Source of the DNA: Actinoplanes missouriensis 431
GTDB taxonomy: Bacteria; Actinomycetota; Actinomycetes; Mycobacteriales; Micromonosporaceae
Assembly: GCF_000284295.1 (NCBI RefSeq)
Contig: NC_017093.1
Location: 5,518,001-5,582,000, forward strand
Direction: 5' to 3'
DNA length: 64,000 bases
Shown here: in pieces, positions 1 to 8,448 of the stretch
Layout: each line of letters starts with the position of its first letter
How positions within the stretch are numbered: position 1 is the stretch's first letter
Translations under genes and position numbers: made by a program
Notes under the pieces: generated by a model
What the model was told of the DNA's origin: nothing
What the model saw: only the letters and a program-made list of their open reading frames with translations
Databases searched by the model: none

Positions 1-600
1 CCCCGCATCCTCCGGGAACGCCCGGTAGAACTCCGCGTTCTTGGCGGCGACCCGCGGATAGGTACGCGCGTACACCTCGTCAGCGGTCACCGACAGCCCC
101 GGCAACCCACCCGTCACGAAGCAGGTCCGCAACCCCTGCGGCGCCGCCGACAGATAGGCCATCGTGATGAACCCGCCGTAGCTCTGCCCGAGCGTGTCCC
201 ACTTCGACCCACCGGCCACCCGCTCCCGCAGGATCTCCGCGTCGGCCACGATGCTGTCCGCCCGGAACAGTGTGACGAACGCCGCGAGCCGGTCGGCCGG
301 CATGTCCCGCACGGTCCGCGCGGTGATCGGCGTGCTGCGCCCGGTCCCCCGCTGGTCCATCAGCAGCACCCGGTGCGTCCGCACCGCCCGGGCCAGCCAG
401 GAGTCGGCCCGCAGCGGCCGGGGCGCCCGGCCGCCGGGGCCACCCTCCAGGTAGAGCAGCCAGGGCAGGTCGTCACCGGCCCGGTCGGCGGCGACGACCT
501 CCCGCGCGAAGACCTCGATCCCGGCGGCACCGGGCCGTCGGTGGTCGAGCGGCACGGTGACGGTGTGGTCGGTGAAGCGGAGTCCCGGGTGCGCGATCAT
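1..600 (-). CDS. Alpha/beta hydrolase, proline iminopeptidase-like (S33), 3' end cut by window edge
   Basis: The first 200 codons of a minus-strand gene are present and the C-terminus lies outside the window. The visible part has the oxyanion-hole segment YLEGGPGG near residue 55, the motif DQRGTGRS near residue 80 and the nucleophile elbow GQSYGG near residue 140, whose serine is the expected catalytic residue. These are hallmarks of the alpha/beta hydrolase S33 group that removes N-terminal proline from peptides. No signal peptide is seen, so it is probably cytoplasmic. The ATG overlaps the TGA of the upstream GHL10 gene as ATGA, so the two are translationally coupled and the gene is third in the glgA operon. 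The family call is solid; the substrate is inferred from the family. Confidence 0.85.
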   Translation of the reverse strand, partial: MIAHPGLRFTDHTVTVPLDHRRPGAAGIEVFAREVVAADRAGDDLPWLLYLEGGPGGRAPRPLRADSWLARAVRTHRVLLMDQRGTGRSTPITARTVRDMPADRLAAFVTLFRADSIVADAEILRERVAGGSKWDTLGQSYGGFITMAYLSAAPQGLRTCFVTGGLPGLSVTADEVYARTYPRVAAKNAEFYRAFPEDAG

Positions 601-2243
601 CCGGCGGCCACCGTGAGCGGAGCGCTGAGCGGGCTCTCGTTCCCGGATCGGTCCAGGGCCGACAGGCAGTACGCCGCGGCGCCCGACGGTGGCGACGGGT
701 CGGCCACCGGCGTGCCGGCCCGCCCGGTGGCGACGAGGTCCCCGCCGCGGTAGAGCGCCCAGCTCACCCCGCCGGCCGCCGCCTCGAACCGAAGCTTCCC
801 GTTACCGTCGCGTTCCGCCGCGACCAGCCGCGGCGCGGCGGGTGGCGCGGACGGCAGCCGGTCCATCCGGGGTTGCAGCGCCGGCGTCGCGTAGTGCGCG
901 TTGCGGTACCGGGTGACCGAGCCGAGCTTGTTCTCCCGGATCATCTTGGCGCTGTAGTGGACCTGCCCCTGCACGCCGTACTTGTCGTTGAGCCGCATCT
1001 GCCGGTCGAGCTCGGCCGGGTCGCTCCAATCGCCGTCCTCACCGACCCGGTAGTCGGCCATCCCGATGTAGAGCTGCACGCCGGTGCCCTTGACCGTTTT
1101 CGCCCACCAGGGCAGCACCTTCGCGTAGTCCGCCTTGCCGAAGCCGATCGTCCAGTAGAGCTGCGGGACGATGTAGTCGAGCCAGCCCTCGCGCACCCAC
1201 TTGCGGGTGTCGGCGTAGATGGCGCTGTAGCTCTCCAGGCCGTTGGTGTCGGAGCCCTCGCCGCCGTTGCGCCAGATGCCGAACGGGCTGATCCCGAACT
1301 TGACCCACGGTTTCACCGCGGCGATGCGCTCGTGCATCTCCCGGACCAGGGTGTCGACGTTCTGCCGGCGCCAGCTCGCCCGCGACGCGCCGCCACCGTG
1401 CTTCGCGTAGGACGCGTCGTCGGGGAAATCCTCACCCTTTTCCGGGTACGGGTAGAAGAAGTCATCGAAGTGCACGCCGTCGATGTCGTACTTCGTGACC
1501 GCCTCCAGCATCGCGTCCTCGACGAACCGCCGCGCCTCCGGGTTGCCCGGATCGAAGTAGAGCCGTCCGGTCTTCCCCGTGGGGTAGGCGATCCGCCAGT
1601 CCGGATGCGCGCGCAGCGGATGGTTCGCCGCCAGTTTCGCCAGATCGGTGCCGGCCCCGCTGGGCGCCGGCTGGGTGCCCCGGTACGGGTTGAACCAGGC
1701 GTGGAACTCCAGGTTGCGCGCGTGCGCCTGCTCGACCATGAACGCCATCGGGTCCCAGCCGGGGTCGGTGCCGTCCAGCTTGCCGGTCAGCCAGTTCGAC
1801 CAGGGCGCGTACGCGGACTTCCAGAACGCGTCGCCGCTGGGCCGGACGTGCACGAAGATCGCGTTGTGGTTCTGCGCGACGGCGAGGTCGAGCCACCTCA
1901 GGTACTCCGCCTTCACCTGCGCCTCGGACAGGCCCGGCTTCGACGGGAAGTCGATGTTGTAGACCGTGGTGAGCCACATCCCGCGCAGCTCGCGGGGAGC
2001 TTTCACGGGCGTCGTGCCGCAGCGCCCGGCCGACGTCGGCGCCGGCGCGGCCACCACCGGCACCGGATCGCCCTCGGCCGGATCACCCCCGGCCGGATCG
2101 GTGGCGAGCGGCGAGTGGAAGGCGGCCCGGACCAGTCCGACGCCGAGGACGCCGACGGTGAACAGCACGACGGCGAGCAGCAGGGCCAGGCGCAGCGGGG
2201 GGCGGCGGAGGACGGATCGGCTGAGCTGGGAGTGGCGAGCCAT
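597..2243 (-). CDS. GHL10 family (DUF187-type) glycoside hydrolase, secreted or membrane-anchored
   Basis: A 548-residue protein with an N-terminal hydrophobic segment at about residues 17-39 (signal anchor or signal peptide), a Pro/Ala-rich spacer, then a GHL10 barrel. The barrel starts at ELRGMWLTTVYNIDFPSK near residue 75 and continues through HAWFNPYRG, DGVHFDDFFYPYP and ISPFGIW, all typical of the YngK/DUF187 family related to GH10. A beta-sandwich-like tail follows from about residue 460. The open frame extends far upstream into glgA, but that part is an antisense-type shadow; the ATG at 2243 overlaps the glgA stop as ATGA and is the natural start. It probably hydrolyses an extracellular polysaccharide or peptidoglycan glycan. 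Pairing it with a glycogen-type synthase is unusual. Confidence 0.85.
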   Translation of the reverse strand: MARHSQLSRSVLRRPPLRLALLLAVVLFTVGVLGVGLVRAAFHSPLATDPAGGDPAEGDPVPVVAAPAPTSAGRCGTTPVKAPRELRGMWLTTVYNIDFPSKPGLSEAQVKAEYLRWLDLAVAQNHNAIFVHVRPSGDAFWKSAYAPWSNWLTGKLDGTDPGWDPMAFMVEQAHARNLEFHAWFNPYRGTQPAPSGAGTDLAKLAANHPLRAHPDWRIAYPTGKTGRLYFDPGNPEARRFVEDAMLEAVTKYDIDGVHFDDFFYPYPEKGEDFPDDASYAKHGGGASRASWRRQNVDTLVREMHERIAAVKPWVKFGISPFGIWRNGGEGSDTNGLESYSAIYADTRKWVREGWLDYIVPQLYWTIGFGKADYAKVLPWWAKTVKGTGVQLYIGMADYRVGEDGDWSDPAELDRQMRLNDKYGVQGQVHYSAKMIRENKLGSVTRYRNAHYATPALQPRMDRLPSAPPAAPRLVAAERDGNGKLRFEAAAGGVSWALYRGGDLVATGRAGTPVADPSPPSGAAAYCLSALDRSGNESPLSAPLTVAAG

Positions 2244-3454
2244 CAGAGCACCGAACGATAGACCTCGAGGGTGTCCTCGGCGATCCGCGCCCAGCTGAAG
2301 TGGTCCACCGCACGGCGGCGACCGGCCCTGCCCATCGTCTCGGCGAGCTGCGGGTCGCGCAGCACCCGGGTCAGCGCCGCGGACAGGTCGGCCACGAACT
2401 TCTCCGGGTGCACCGGCGTGCCCGTACCGTCCTGGACCTGCTCGATCGGCACCAGCAGGCCGGTCTCGCCGTCCGCGACCACCTCGGGGATGCCGCCGGT
2501 CGCGGTGGCGACCACGGCTGTCTCGCAGGCCATCGCCTCCAGGTTCACGATGCCCATCGGCTCGTAGATCGACGGGCAGACGAAGACCGTCGCGTGGGTG
2601 AGCACCTGGATGACCTCCTGCTTGGGCAGCATCTCCTGCACCCAGATCACGCCCTGCGGGTCGCGGGCCTCGCGCAGCTCCCGGGCGAGCCCGGCGACCT
2701 CGGCCGCGATCTCCGGGGTGTCGGGCGCGCCGGCGAGCAGGATGATCTGCGCCTCGGCGGGCAGGTCGTGACAGGCCCGCATCAGGTACGGCAGGCCTTT
2801 CTGCCGCGTGATCCGGCCGACGAAGACGACGCTGGGCCGGTTGCGGTCGATGCCGAGCCGGTCCACCACGTCCGTCCCGTGGTCCGGCGAGTACAGCTCG
2901 GTGTCGATGCCGTTGTAGACCACCCGGATCCGGTCCGGATCCACCGACGGGTACGCCCGGAGCACGTCCCGCCGCATCCCGCCGGAGACCGCGATGATCG
3001 CGTCGGCGTTCTCCGCGGCGGTCCGCTCGCAGAACGAGGAGAGCGCGTACCCCCCGCCGAGCTGCTCGGCCTTCCACGGGCGCAGCGGCTCCAGGCTGTG
3101 CGTGGTCATCACGTGCGGGATGCCGTGCAGCATCTTCGCGGTGTGCCCGGCGAAGTTCGCGTACCAGGTGTGGCTGTGCACCACGTCGGCGCCGGCCGCG
3201 CCGTTCGCCATCGCGAGGTTCACACCCATCGTGCGCAGGGCCGCGTTCGCCCCGGCCAGCTCGGCGATCTCCGGGTACGCCGTGACGCCCGGCTCGTCGC
3301 GCGGCGCGCCGAAGCAGTGCACCCGCACGTCGGCGAGTCGCCGCAGGTCACGGCTCAGGTACTCGAGATGCACCCCGGCGCCGCCGTAGACCTCCGGCGG
3401 GTACTCACGGGTGATCAGGTCGGCTCGCAGTCGTCGGGTTCCCGAATCGGTCAC
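2243..3454 (-). CDS. glgA: Glycogen synthase / alpha-maltose-1-phosphate synthase, actinobacterial GlgA/GlgM type
   Basis: A 403-residue GT-B glycosyltransferase. The N-terminal acceptor domain begins TREYPPEVYGGAGVHLEYL; the donor domain carries VVYNGIDTELY, FVGRITRQKGL and a C-terminal EPMGIVNLEAMA motif with the conserved donor-binding glutamate. Length and sequence style match the coryneform GlgA family. The mycobacterial member of that family (GlgM) makes maltose-1-phosphate from ADP-glucose, so either product is possible here. It is divergent from glgC, the enzyme that supplies ADP-glucose, which strongly supports the role. The GTG start has no Shine-Dalgarno; a TATCCT box ends 7 nt upstream, suggesting a leaderless mRNA. 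It is the first gene of a three-gene coupled operon. Confidence 0.93.
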   Translation of the reverse strand: MTDSGTRRLRADLITREYPPEVYGGAGVHLEYLSRDLRRLADVRVHCFGAPRDEPGVTAYPEIAELAGANAALRTMGVNLAMANGAAGADVVHSHTWYANFAGHTAKMLHGIPHVMTTHSLEPLRPWKAEQLGGGYALSSFCERTAAENADAIIAVSGGMRRDVLRAYPSVDPDRIRVVYNGIDTELYSPDHGTDVVDRLGIDRNRPSVVFVGRITRQKGLPYLMRACHDLPAEAQIILLAGAPDTPEIAAEVAGLARELREARDPQGVIWVQEMLPKQEVIQVLTHATVFVCPSIYEPMGIVNLEAMACETAVVATATGGIPEVVADGETGLLVPIEQVQDGTGTPVHPEKFVADLSAALTRVLRDPQLAETMGRAGRRRAVDHFSWARIAEDTLEVYRSVL

Positions 3455-3461
3455 GAGTCGC

Positions 3462-3467
3462 AGGATA
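3462..3467 (-). promoter_or_regulatory. Candidate leaderless -10 box of glgA
   Basis: On the minus strand TATCCT lies 7 nt before the GTG start of glgA, with no Shine-Dalgarno. Transcription would begin at or next to the start codon. Confidence 0.6.
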
Positions 3468-3593
3468 GCTGGCCGCCGCGATCACCGGCCGGGCCGACCG
3501 CTAGGATGATCATGCCGGATCCGCAAGAGGACGACAGCCCAAGCAAGATATTTCGAACCACCCCTTCGGGTGGCGGACGGGCAGCCGGAACAC

Positions 3594-3599
3594 TAGCGT
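3594..3599 (+). promoter_or_regulatory. Candidate leaderless -10 box of glgC
   Basis: TAGCGT lies 7 nt before the ATG of glgC and no Shine-Dalgarno is visible. The 152-nt gap between glgA and glgC therefore seems to hold back-to-back leaderless promoters. A short hairpin with a CTTC loop sits at 3558-3573 between them. Confidence 0.55.
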
Positions 3600-3606
3600 C
3601 CTTCCC

Positions 3607-4839
3607 ATGGCTGTCAAGGTGCTTGCGATCGTTCTGGCTGGTGGGGAAGGCAAGCGCCTGATGCCCTTGACGGCGGACCGGGCCAAACCCGGCGTGCCGT
3701 TCGGCGGCATCTACCGCATGATCGATTTCGTGTTGTCCAACCTCGCGAACGCGGGGTATCTCAAGATCGTTGTTCTGACGCAGTACAAGTCGCACTCGCT
3801 GGACCGGCACATCTCCAAGACCTGGCGGATGTCCACGCTCCTCGGCAACTACGTGACACCGGTCCCGGCACAGCAGCGGCTCGGCCCGCGCTGGTTCGCC
3901 GGCTCGGCCGACGCGATCTACCAGAGCCTCAACCTGATCAACGACGAGGCTCCGGACTACGTGATCGTCTTCGGCGCCGACCACATCTACCGGATGGACC
4001 CGAAGCAGATGGTCAACGACCACATCGCCTCGGGCGCCGCGGTGACGGTGGCCGGCATCCGGCAGCCACTCTCGATGGCCGACCAGTTCGGCGTGATCGA
4101 CGTGGCCGAGGACGGCAAGAAGATCAAGGCGTTCCGGGAGAAGCCGAAGGACGCGACGGGCCTGCCCGACTCGCCCGAGGAGGTCTACGCCTCGATGGGC
4201 AACTACGTCTTCACCACCCGCGCGCTCTGCGAGGCGGTCTCCGCCGACGCGCAGAACCCGGACAGCAAGCACGACATGGGCGGCAACATCATCCCGATGC
4301 TGGTGGAGCGCGGCGAGGCGAACGTCTACGACTTCCGCGACAACGACGTGCCCGGCAGCACCGACCGCGACCGCGGTTACTGGCGTGACGTGGGGACGCT
4401 GGACTCGTTCTACGAGGCCCACATGGACCTGATCGCCACCCTGCCGATCTTCAATCTCTACAACCACGAGTGGCCGATCTTCACGAACTACGGTTCCTGG
4501 CCGCCGGCCAAATTCGTGCATGGGTACGACGACCGCCAGGGCCGCGCCATCGATTCGATGATCTCCCCCGGCGTGGTCGTCTCCGGCGCGCTCGTGGAAC
4601 GCTCGGTGATCTCGCCAAATGTGCGGGTGAACTCGTGGGCCCATGTGGACGGCGCGGTGATCATGGAGGGCGTGTCGGTGGGCCGCCGCGCGGTGATCCG
4701 CAACGCCATCATCGACAAGAACGTGGTGATCCCCGAGGGCGCCCAGATCGGCGTCGACCTCGACCGGGACCGCAAGCTCTACACGGTCAGCGACAACGGC
4801 GTGGTCGTCATCGGCAAGGGCCAGCGGGTCGAGCTCTGA
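3607..4839 (+). CDS. glgC: Glucose-1-phosphate adenylyltransferase (ADP-glucose pyrophosphorylase)
   Basis: A 410-residue cytoplasmic enzyme making ADP-glucose from ATP and glucose-1-phosphate, the committed step of bacterial glycogen synthesis. The nucleotidyltransferase domain opens with AGGEGKRLMPLTADRAKP and contains FGADHIYRMD and FREKPKD. A C-terminal left-handed beta-helix with hexapeptide repeats starts near residue 310 (SPGVVVSGALVERSVISPNV). Length is normal. It is divergent from glgA/glgM, as in mycobacteria and many actinomycetes, so both ADP-glucose steps share one intergenic control region. A leaderless promoter is likely. Confidence 0.97.
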   Translation: MAVKVLAIVLAGGEGKRLMPLTADRAKPGVPFGGIYRMIDFVLSNLANAGYLKIVVLTQYKSHSLDRHISKTWRMSTLLGNYVTPVPAQQRLGPRWFAGSADAIYQSLNLINDEAPDYVIVFGADHIYRMDPKQMVNDHIASGAAVTVAGIRQPLSMADQFGVIDVAEDGKKIKAFREKPKDATGLPDSPEEVYASMGNYVFTTRALCEAVSADAQNPDSKHDMGGNIIPMLVERGEANVYDFRDNDVPGSTDRDRGYWRDVGTLDSFYEAHMDLIATLPIFNLYNHEWPIFTNYGSWPPAKFVHGYDDRQGRAIDSMISPGVVVSGALVERSVISPNVRVNSWAHVDGAVIMEGVSVGRRAVIRNAIIDKNVVIPEGAQIGVDLDRDRKLYTVSDNGVVVIGKGQRVEL

Positions 4840-4881
4840 TATCACCCCATAGGCACATTTACGCCTGCCATTAGGTCTTCG

Positions 4882-4887
4882 TAATCT
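4882..4887 (+). promoter_or_regulatory. Candidate leaderless -10 box of the 136-residue gene
   Basis: TAATCT ends 6 nt before the GTG start at 4894. The GAGG between box and start could alternatively act as a short Shine-Dalgarno. Confidence 0.5.
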
Positions 4888-4893
4888 GAGGTC

Positions 4894-5304
4894 GTGCCGT
4901 ACCCGGAGGACTTCACCGCCACCACCCGGCACCTCTGCGCGGCGGCGTACCTCGACGAGGACTTCCGGGACACCGCGATCCGCGAGGTCTACCGGCAGCC
5001 GCACCGGGCCGTCGCCCCGTCCTACGGGTTCACACTCGGCCCGGTGCTCGGGCACTGCGTCCGGTCCGGCTCCGGCGAGCAGCTCACGCCGGGCTTCGAC
5101 CACGGCGCCCGATTGGGGGTACGGGAACTCACCTCCCCGCCCGGATCCGGCGACCTCGGCAGCCACCCGGACGTCCGCAAGCACCAGCGGTTGATAGAGC
5201 ACCGGGTGCTGGCCGCGATCCGCGACTTCCTCGCCGCCCGAGGCGTGGAGCCGTCGAGCGAGCTGACCGGCGGGCGTCTATCCCCGGTGCCGCAGCGTGT
5301 GTGA
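4894..5304 (+). CDS. Hypothetical protein, 136 aa
   Basis: I do not recognise this protein. It is soluble, without signal peptide or membrane segment, mildly acidic and ends in a basic Pro-containing tail. The first half (residues 1-60) is probably helical with several aromatic residues; a second likely helix covers residues 95-115 (KHQRLIEHRVLAAIRDFLAA). The GTG start is supported by an upstream TAATCT box. Its 3' end overlaps the convergent AraC-type gene by 27 nt. The reading frame has the strong third-position GC bias of a real gene. No function can be assigned. Confidence 0.6.
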   Translation: MPYPEDFTATTRHLCAAAYLDEDFRDTAIREVYRQPHRAVAPSYGFTLGPVLGHCVRSGSGEQLTPGFDHGARLGVRELTSPPGSGDLGSHPDVRKHQRLIEHRVLAAIRDFLAARGVEPSSELTGGRLSPVPQRV

Positions 5305-6279
5305 CGGGGAGACGCCGAACCGCTCCCGGTAGGCCCCGGCGAACCGGCCGAGATGGGTGAACCCCCACCGGTACGCGACCTCGCTGACGCTGGCCCGCCC
5401 CGGATCGGCGCGGGACAACTCGGCGTGCACCCCGTCCAGGCGCAGCCGCCGCAGATAGGTCAGCGGCGGCATCCCGACATGCTGCCGGAACGACTCCTGG
5501 AGCACCCGCACCCCGACGCCGGCCACGGTCGCCAGATCTGTGATCGTGTACGGCCGCCACGGCTCGGCGTGCATCACGTCGAGCGCCCGCTTCACGGTCC
5601 GCGGCCGGTACGGGCCCTGCAGCCCGGCCGGCTCCTGCCCGTACGGATGCTCGACGCTCAGCGCCAGCCCGCTGACCACCATGTCCCGCCAGCGGGCCGC
5701 CATCCGGGGCCGGCTGGCCAGGGCGTCCGGTCCGCGCAGCTCGCTGAGCAGCAGCCGGACCAGCGCCGCCCAGGTCCGCCCGGGACCGTCGACCAGGTCG
5801 AAACTGGCCCCGAGCGGCATCGGCGAGATGACCCGCTGGTCCAGGCCGGCGTCCAGCTCCCGTTCCAGCGCCCCCCGCTCCACCTTGACGCTGATCAGCC
5901 GGCAGGTGCCCGGCCAGTCCAGCTCGATGTCGCCGCTCGGGCGGTAGACGGCGGCGCGGGTCGGGTCGGCGTAGACCACCGCTCCCCGGTGCCGGGACCG
6001 CAGCATCCCGGTGAGCGGCAGCAACACGTGGTACGAGGTCTCCAGCTCGCCGATCGTCAGCCGGATGTCCGTCCCGTACCCCACCTCGCCGATGGTGATC
6101 GGGCCGAGCAGCACCACGTCCGCGCTGAACTCCAGGCGGGCCGGGTCGCCGACCGGCTCGATCCGCATCGGGCCGTAGTAGAGCCGGCGGCAGAACGCCC
6201 GCGCCTCGTCCACGTCGGTGGTGCGCAGGGCGACGTGGACCGGGGTGTCCGCCCCCGGGGTGACGGGGCCGCTCGCCAT
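5278..6279 (-). CDS. AraC-family transcriptional regulator (AraC-binding-like N-domain)
   Basis: A 333-residue regulator. The N-terminal half is a cupin-like ligand/dimerisation domain of the AraC_binding_2 type (residues 20-190, with SYHVLLPLTGMLRSRH). The C-terminal half is an AraC DNA-binding domain with two helix-turn-helices (ITDLATVAGVGVRVLQESF and VSEVAYRWGFTHLGRFAGAY). The frame is open further upstream, but a TACCCT box ends 6 nt before the ATG at 6279, and the longer version would run into the neighbouring gene. It lies just downstream of the DUF4331 module on the same strand and may control it or a distant target. The ligand is unknown. Confidence 0.88.
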   Translation of the reverse strand: MASGPVTPGADTPVHVALRTTDVDEARAFCRRLYYGPMRIEPVGDPARLEFSADVVLLGPITIGEVGYGTDIRLTIGELETSYHVLLPLTGMLRSRHRGAVVYADPTRAAVYRPSGDIELDWPGTCRLISVKVERGALERELDAGLDQRVISPMPLGASFDLVDGPGRTWAALVRLLLSELRGPDALASRPRMAARWRDMVVSGLALSVEHPYGQEPAGLQGPYRPRTVKRALDVMHAEPWRPYTITDLATVAGVGVRVLQESFRQHVGMPPLTYLRRLRLDGVHAELSRADPGRASVSEVAYRWGFTHLGRFAGAYRERFGVSPSHTLRHRG

Positions 6280-6285
6280 GTCGTC

Positions 6286-6291
6286 AGGGTA
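6286..6291 (-). promoter_or_regulatory. Candidate leaderless -10 box of the AraC-type regulator
   Basis: On the minus strand TACCCT ends 6 nt before the ATG at 6279. It supports the shorter start and implies the regulator has its own promoter downstream of the His-rich gene. Confidence 0.55.
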
Positions 6292-6304
6292 GATGGCGTC
6301 CAGA

Positions 6305-6679
6305 CTAGACGGAAAGCAGTGTCCTGCTGGGGACAGCAGTGGCGGGCCAGGTGAACTCGGCGACCGCGCCACCGCGTACCTCGATCTCGGCGAGCGGGTC
6401 GTCGCCCTCCTGCCAGATCAGGTACCGGCCCCGCGGCAGCGCGTCGAGGACCACGCAGAACGTGACGCCGCCCCGGACGTACCGGGCCCGGACCGCCGCA
6501 TGGGTCCGCTCGCCCGGCGTGCCCACCGGGCTGACCTCGATCTCGTGACCGTGCAGGTGGCCGGGAGTATCGATGATCAGCGCGCCGATGTCACCGCCGA
6601 TGTTCAGCATCACCGTGCCCTGCCCGGAGGGCGCGAGCGTGTGGTGATGGTGGTGGCCGTGTCCGTGGCTGTGGGTCAC
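6305..6679 (-). CDS. Small protein with histidine-rich N-terminus, third gene of the DUF4331 module
   Basis: A 124-residue protein beginning MTHSHGHGHHHHHTLAP: eight of the first 13 residues are histidine, a likely metal-binding tail. The rest is predicted all-beta (for example ALIIDTPGHLHGHEIEV and GRYLIWQEGDDPLAEIEV), like a small immunoglobulin or cupin fold, with two more histidines in the HLHGHE stretch. There is no signal peptide. Its GTG start overlaps the DUF4331 stop as GTGA, so the two are made together. The function is unknown; a metallochaperone-like or metal-buffering role for the DUF4331 partner is only a guess. Confidence 0.75.
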   Translation of the reverse strand: MTHSHGHGHHHHHTLAPSGQGTVMLNIGGDIGALIIDTPGHLHGHEIEVSPVGTPGERTHAAVRARYVRGGVTFCVVLDALPRGRYLIWQEGDDPLAEIEVRGGAVAEFTWPATAVPSRTLLSV

Positions 6680-8067
6680 GAGGGGTTTCCGAATCCGTCG
6701 AAGGGGGTGCCCAGGAAGGGGAACTTCTTCAGCAGCCCGGCGCTGGCGTCCTTGATGCTCAGGCCCTGCTCGACCAGGGCAGCCGCGGCGTCCGGCTCGA
6801 AGTCGGCGTTCACCAGCGGCACGGTGGCGCCGGCGATGGCCCGCAGCGAGATCGAGACCACGTCGTCGGCGATGCGCCGCCCGTTCGGGAAACCGGCCAG
6901 GTCGCCGCCGACCACGCCGAACTTGTTCTCCTTCTCGGCCGGCGGGATCGCCGTGTTCAGCCGCAGCATGTCCGCCTGCAGCGTGCCGGTGTTGTTCTGG
7001 AAGCCGTCGATCAGGCCGTCCGGGATGCCGGTGAGCAGGATCGCGAGCAGGTCGGCGCGCGGCTCCTTGGTCTTGTTCAGCGCGGCCAGGTTGTCGAAGA
7101 GACCCGGGTAGAGCACGGGCAGCAGCGCACCGAGCTCCGGGGTGGCGACGAACTCGGCGAACCGCTTGTCCTCACTCGGCGGCAGGCTGTTCCACTTGTC
7201 CTTCTCCGCCATCGGGACGATGACCTCGTTGAACAGCGGATTGCCGAGCCGGGACACCTGCACCTGCGGCCCGACGACCACGTCGTTGCCGGCGGAGTTG
7301 TTCCGGACCTCGACCTGCCGGCGGCTCGCCGACGTCCACACCCCGATGACCGCTCCGGCGTCGCGGCCGCGTACCCGCTTCTTGCCGTCCCGGCGGACCA
7401 TGTGCAGCGGGATCTGGATCGCGATGCTGTGCACGTTCGTCTTGTCGGTGGCGTTGACCGCCTTGCCGGCGTAGTTGAACAGGTTCTGCCCGACCAGGTG
7501 CTTGTCCTGGAACGGCCGCAGGGCGCCCAGGTCGAAGATCGCGCCGAGGTCGACGAAGAACGCGTCGGCGCGCTGGCCGGCGAAGACCTTCTCGCCGCTC
7601 TTCAGCTTGTGCACCGCGTCCTCGGCGAGCTTCTCGTAATCGGGGATCGAGAGCGGGCCGACGTTGCAGGGCGGGCAGGGCAGGCTCTTCGCGAGAACCG
7701 TGCTCTTGCCGTGCGCGTCGACCTTGGTGACCGAGTAGAACTGCCGCCGGTTCCAGTTCTCACTGTCCAGCGACTCGATCGGGCCGGTGTTGTAGAGGAA
7801 CGTCCGGTCGTTGCGCAGCTCGGTGCGGAACCGGAACTGGTACGTGACGTCGGGGCGGGCGTCGCCGTTCGCGTCGATGTGGATCTCGTAGAGCACGTCG
7901 TCGCCGAACTCGAAGAAGTTCGGGCCGCTCGCCGGGAGCTGCAGCGGGACGTAGTTGGCGATCAGCGTGACCGTGTCCGGGTCGTCGGGACTGACGAACG
8001 CGTACAGGTCGGAGCTGTCGGCCACCGGGTCTTTGCTGATCTCCGGTGCTTCGCGGTGGGAAGACAT
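6676..8067 (-). CDS. DUF4331 domain-containing protein
   Basis: A 463-residue protein starting MSSHREAPEISKDPVADSSD, the characteristic opening of DUF4331, followed by a long beta-rich domain with DIHANGD-type acidic loops (IHIDANGDARPDVTY) suggestive of metal binding. No classical signal peptide is visible, although family relatives are often extracytoplasmic. The start is backed by AAGGAG 8 nt upstream. It sits between a small Tat-signal protein and a His-rich protein, forming a compact three-gene unit. The biochemical role of DUF4331 is not established. Confidence 0.9.
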   Translation of the reverse strand: MSSHREAPEISKDPVADSSDLYAFVSPDDPDTVTLIANYVPLQLPASGPNFFEFGDDVLYEIHIDANGDARPDVTYQFRFRTELRNDRTFLYNTGPIESLDSENWNRRQFYSVTKVDAHGKSTVLAKSLPCPPCNVGPLSIPDYEKLAEDAVHKLKSGEKVFAGQRADAFFVDLGAIFDLGALRPFQDKHLVGQNLFNYAGKAVNATDKTNVHSIAIQIPLHMVRRDGKKRVRGRDAGAVIGVWTSASRRQVEVRNNSAGNDVVVGPQVQVSRLGNPLFNEVIVPMAEKDKWNSLPPSEDKRFAEFVATPELGALLPVLYPGLFDNLAALNKTKEPRADLLAILLTGIPDGLIDGFQNNTGTLQADMLRLNTAIPPAEKENKFGVVGGDLAGFPNGRRIADDVVSISLRAIAGATVPLVNADFEPDAAAALVEQGLSIKDASAGLLKKFPFLGTPFDGFGNPS

Positions 8068-8088
8068 TCGGTGTTCTCCTTGAGTCCG

Positions 8089-8364
8089 TTAGCGGCCGGT
8101 GGCCTTGAGCAGCCGGGCGGCGAGCTTCTTGTCGGTGATGGTGACCTTCTGGTCACCGGAGAACACGTCGAACGTTCCCTTGGCCGCGTCCCGCAGGGAG
8201 AGCACCAGTGGCTGGCCGTCGTTCTTCGCGTCGCCGTTCTCGCCGGCCAGGCTCAGGCCGGTGATGGAGACGGCCGAGACGCCGACGCCTGTCGCGGCGA
8301 GGGCGAGAACCCGGCGGCGGGACAGCCATCCGCGGCTCTGTGCGCGGTAACGAACACGACTCAT
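8089..8364 (-). CDS. Small Tat-exported protein upstream of DUF4331
   Basis: A 91-residue protein with a twin-arginine signal: basic N-terminus, SRRRVLALAATGVG and a hydrophobic stretch to about residue 40. The mature part is only about 50 residues, ending in KKLAARLLKATGR. The start at 8364 is chosen because AAAGG precedes it; the frame is open further upstream without a ribosome site. Only 21 nt separate it from the DUF4331 gene, so it is the operon's first gene. The function is unknown; it could be an exported partner of the DUF4331 protein. Confidence 0.75.
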   Translation of the reverse strand: MSRVRYRAQSRGWLSRRRVLALAATGVGVSAVSITGLSLAGENGDAKNDGQPLVLSLRDAAKGTFDVFSGDQKVTITDKKLAARLLKATGR

Positions 8365-8448
8365 GCTGGGCCTTTCGTCGTCACTTGGGGGGCCGGACGG
8401 GCGGTGCATTGTCGACGCCCGTCAGTACGAGATCCACACAGCCGCGGT

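Noticed and set aside
2244..3077. Upstream extension of the GHL10 frame into glgA, giving an 826-codon frame
   Set aside because: The extension is an Arg/Gly/Pro-rich shadow of glgA in another frame; the ATG at 2243 overlaps the glgA stop and is followed directly by a signal anchor.
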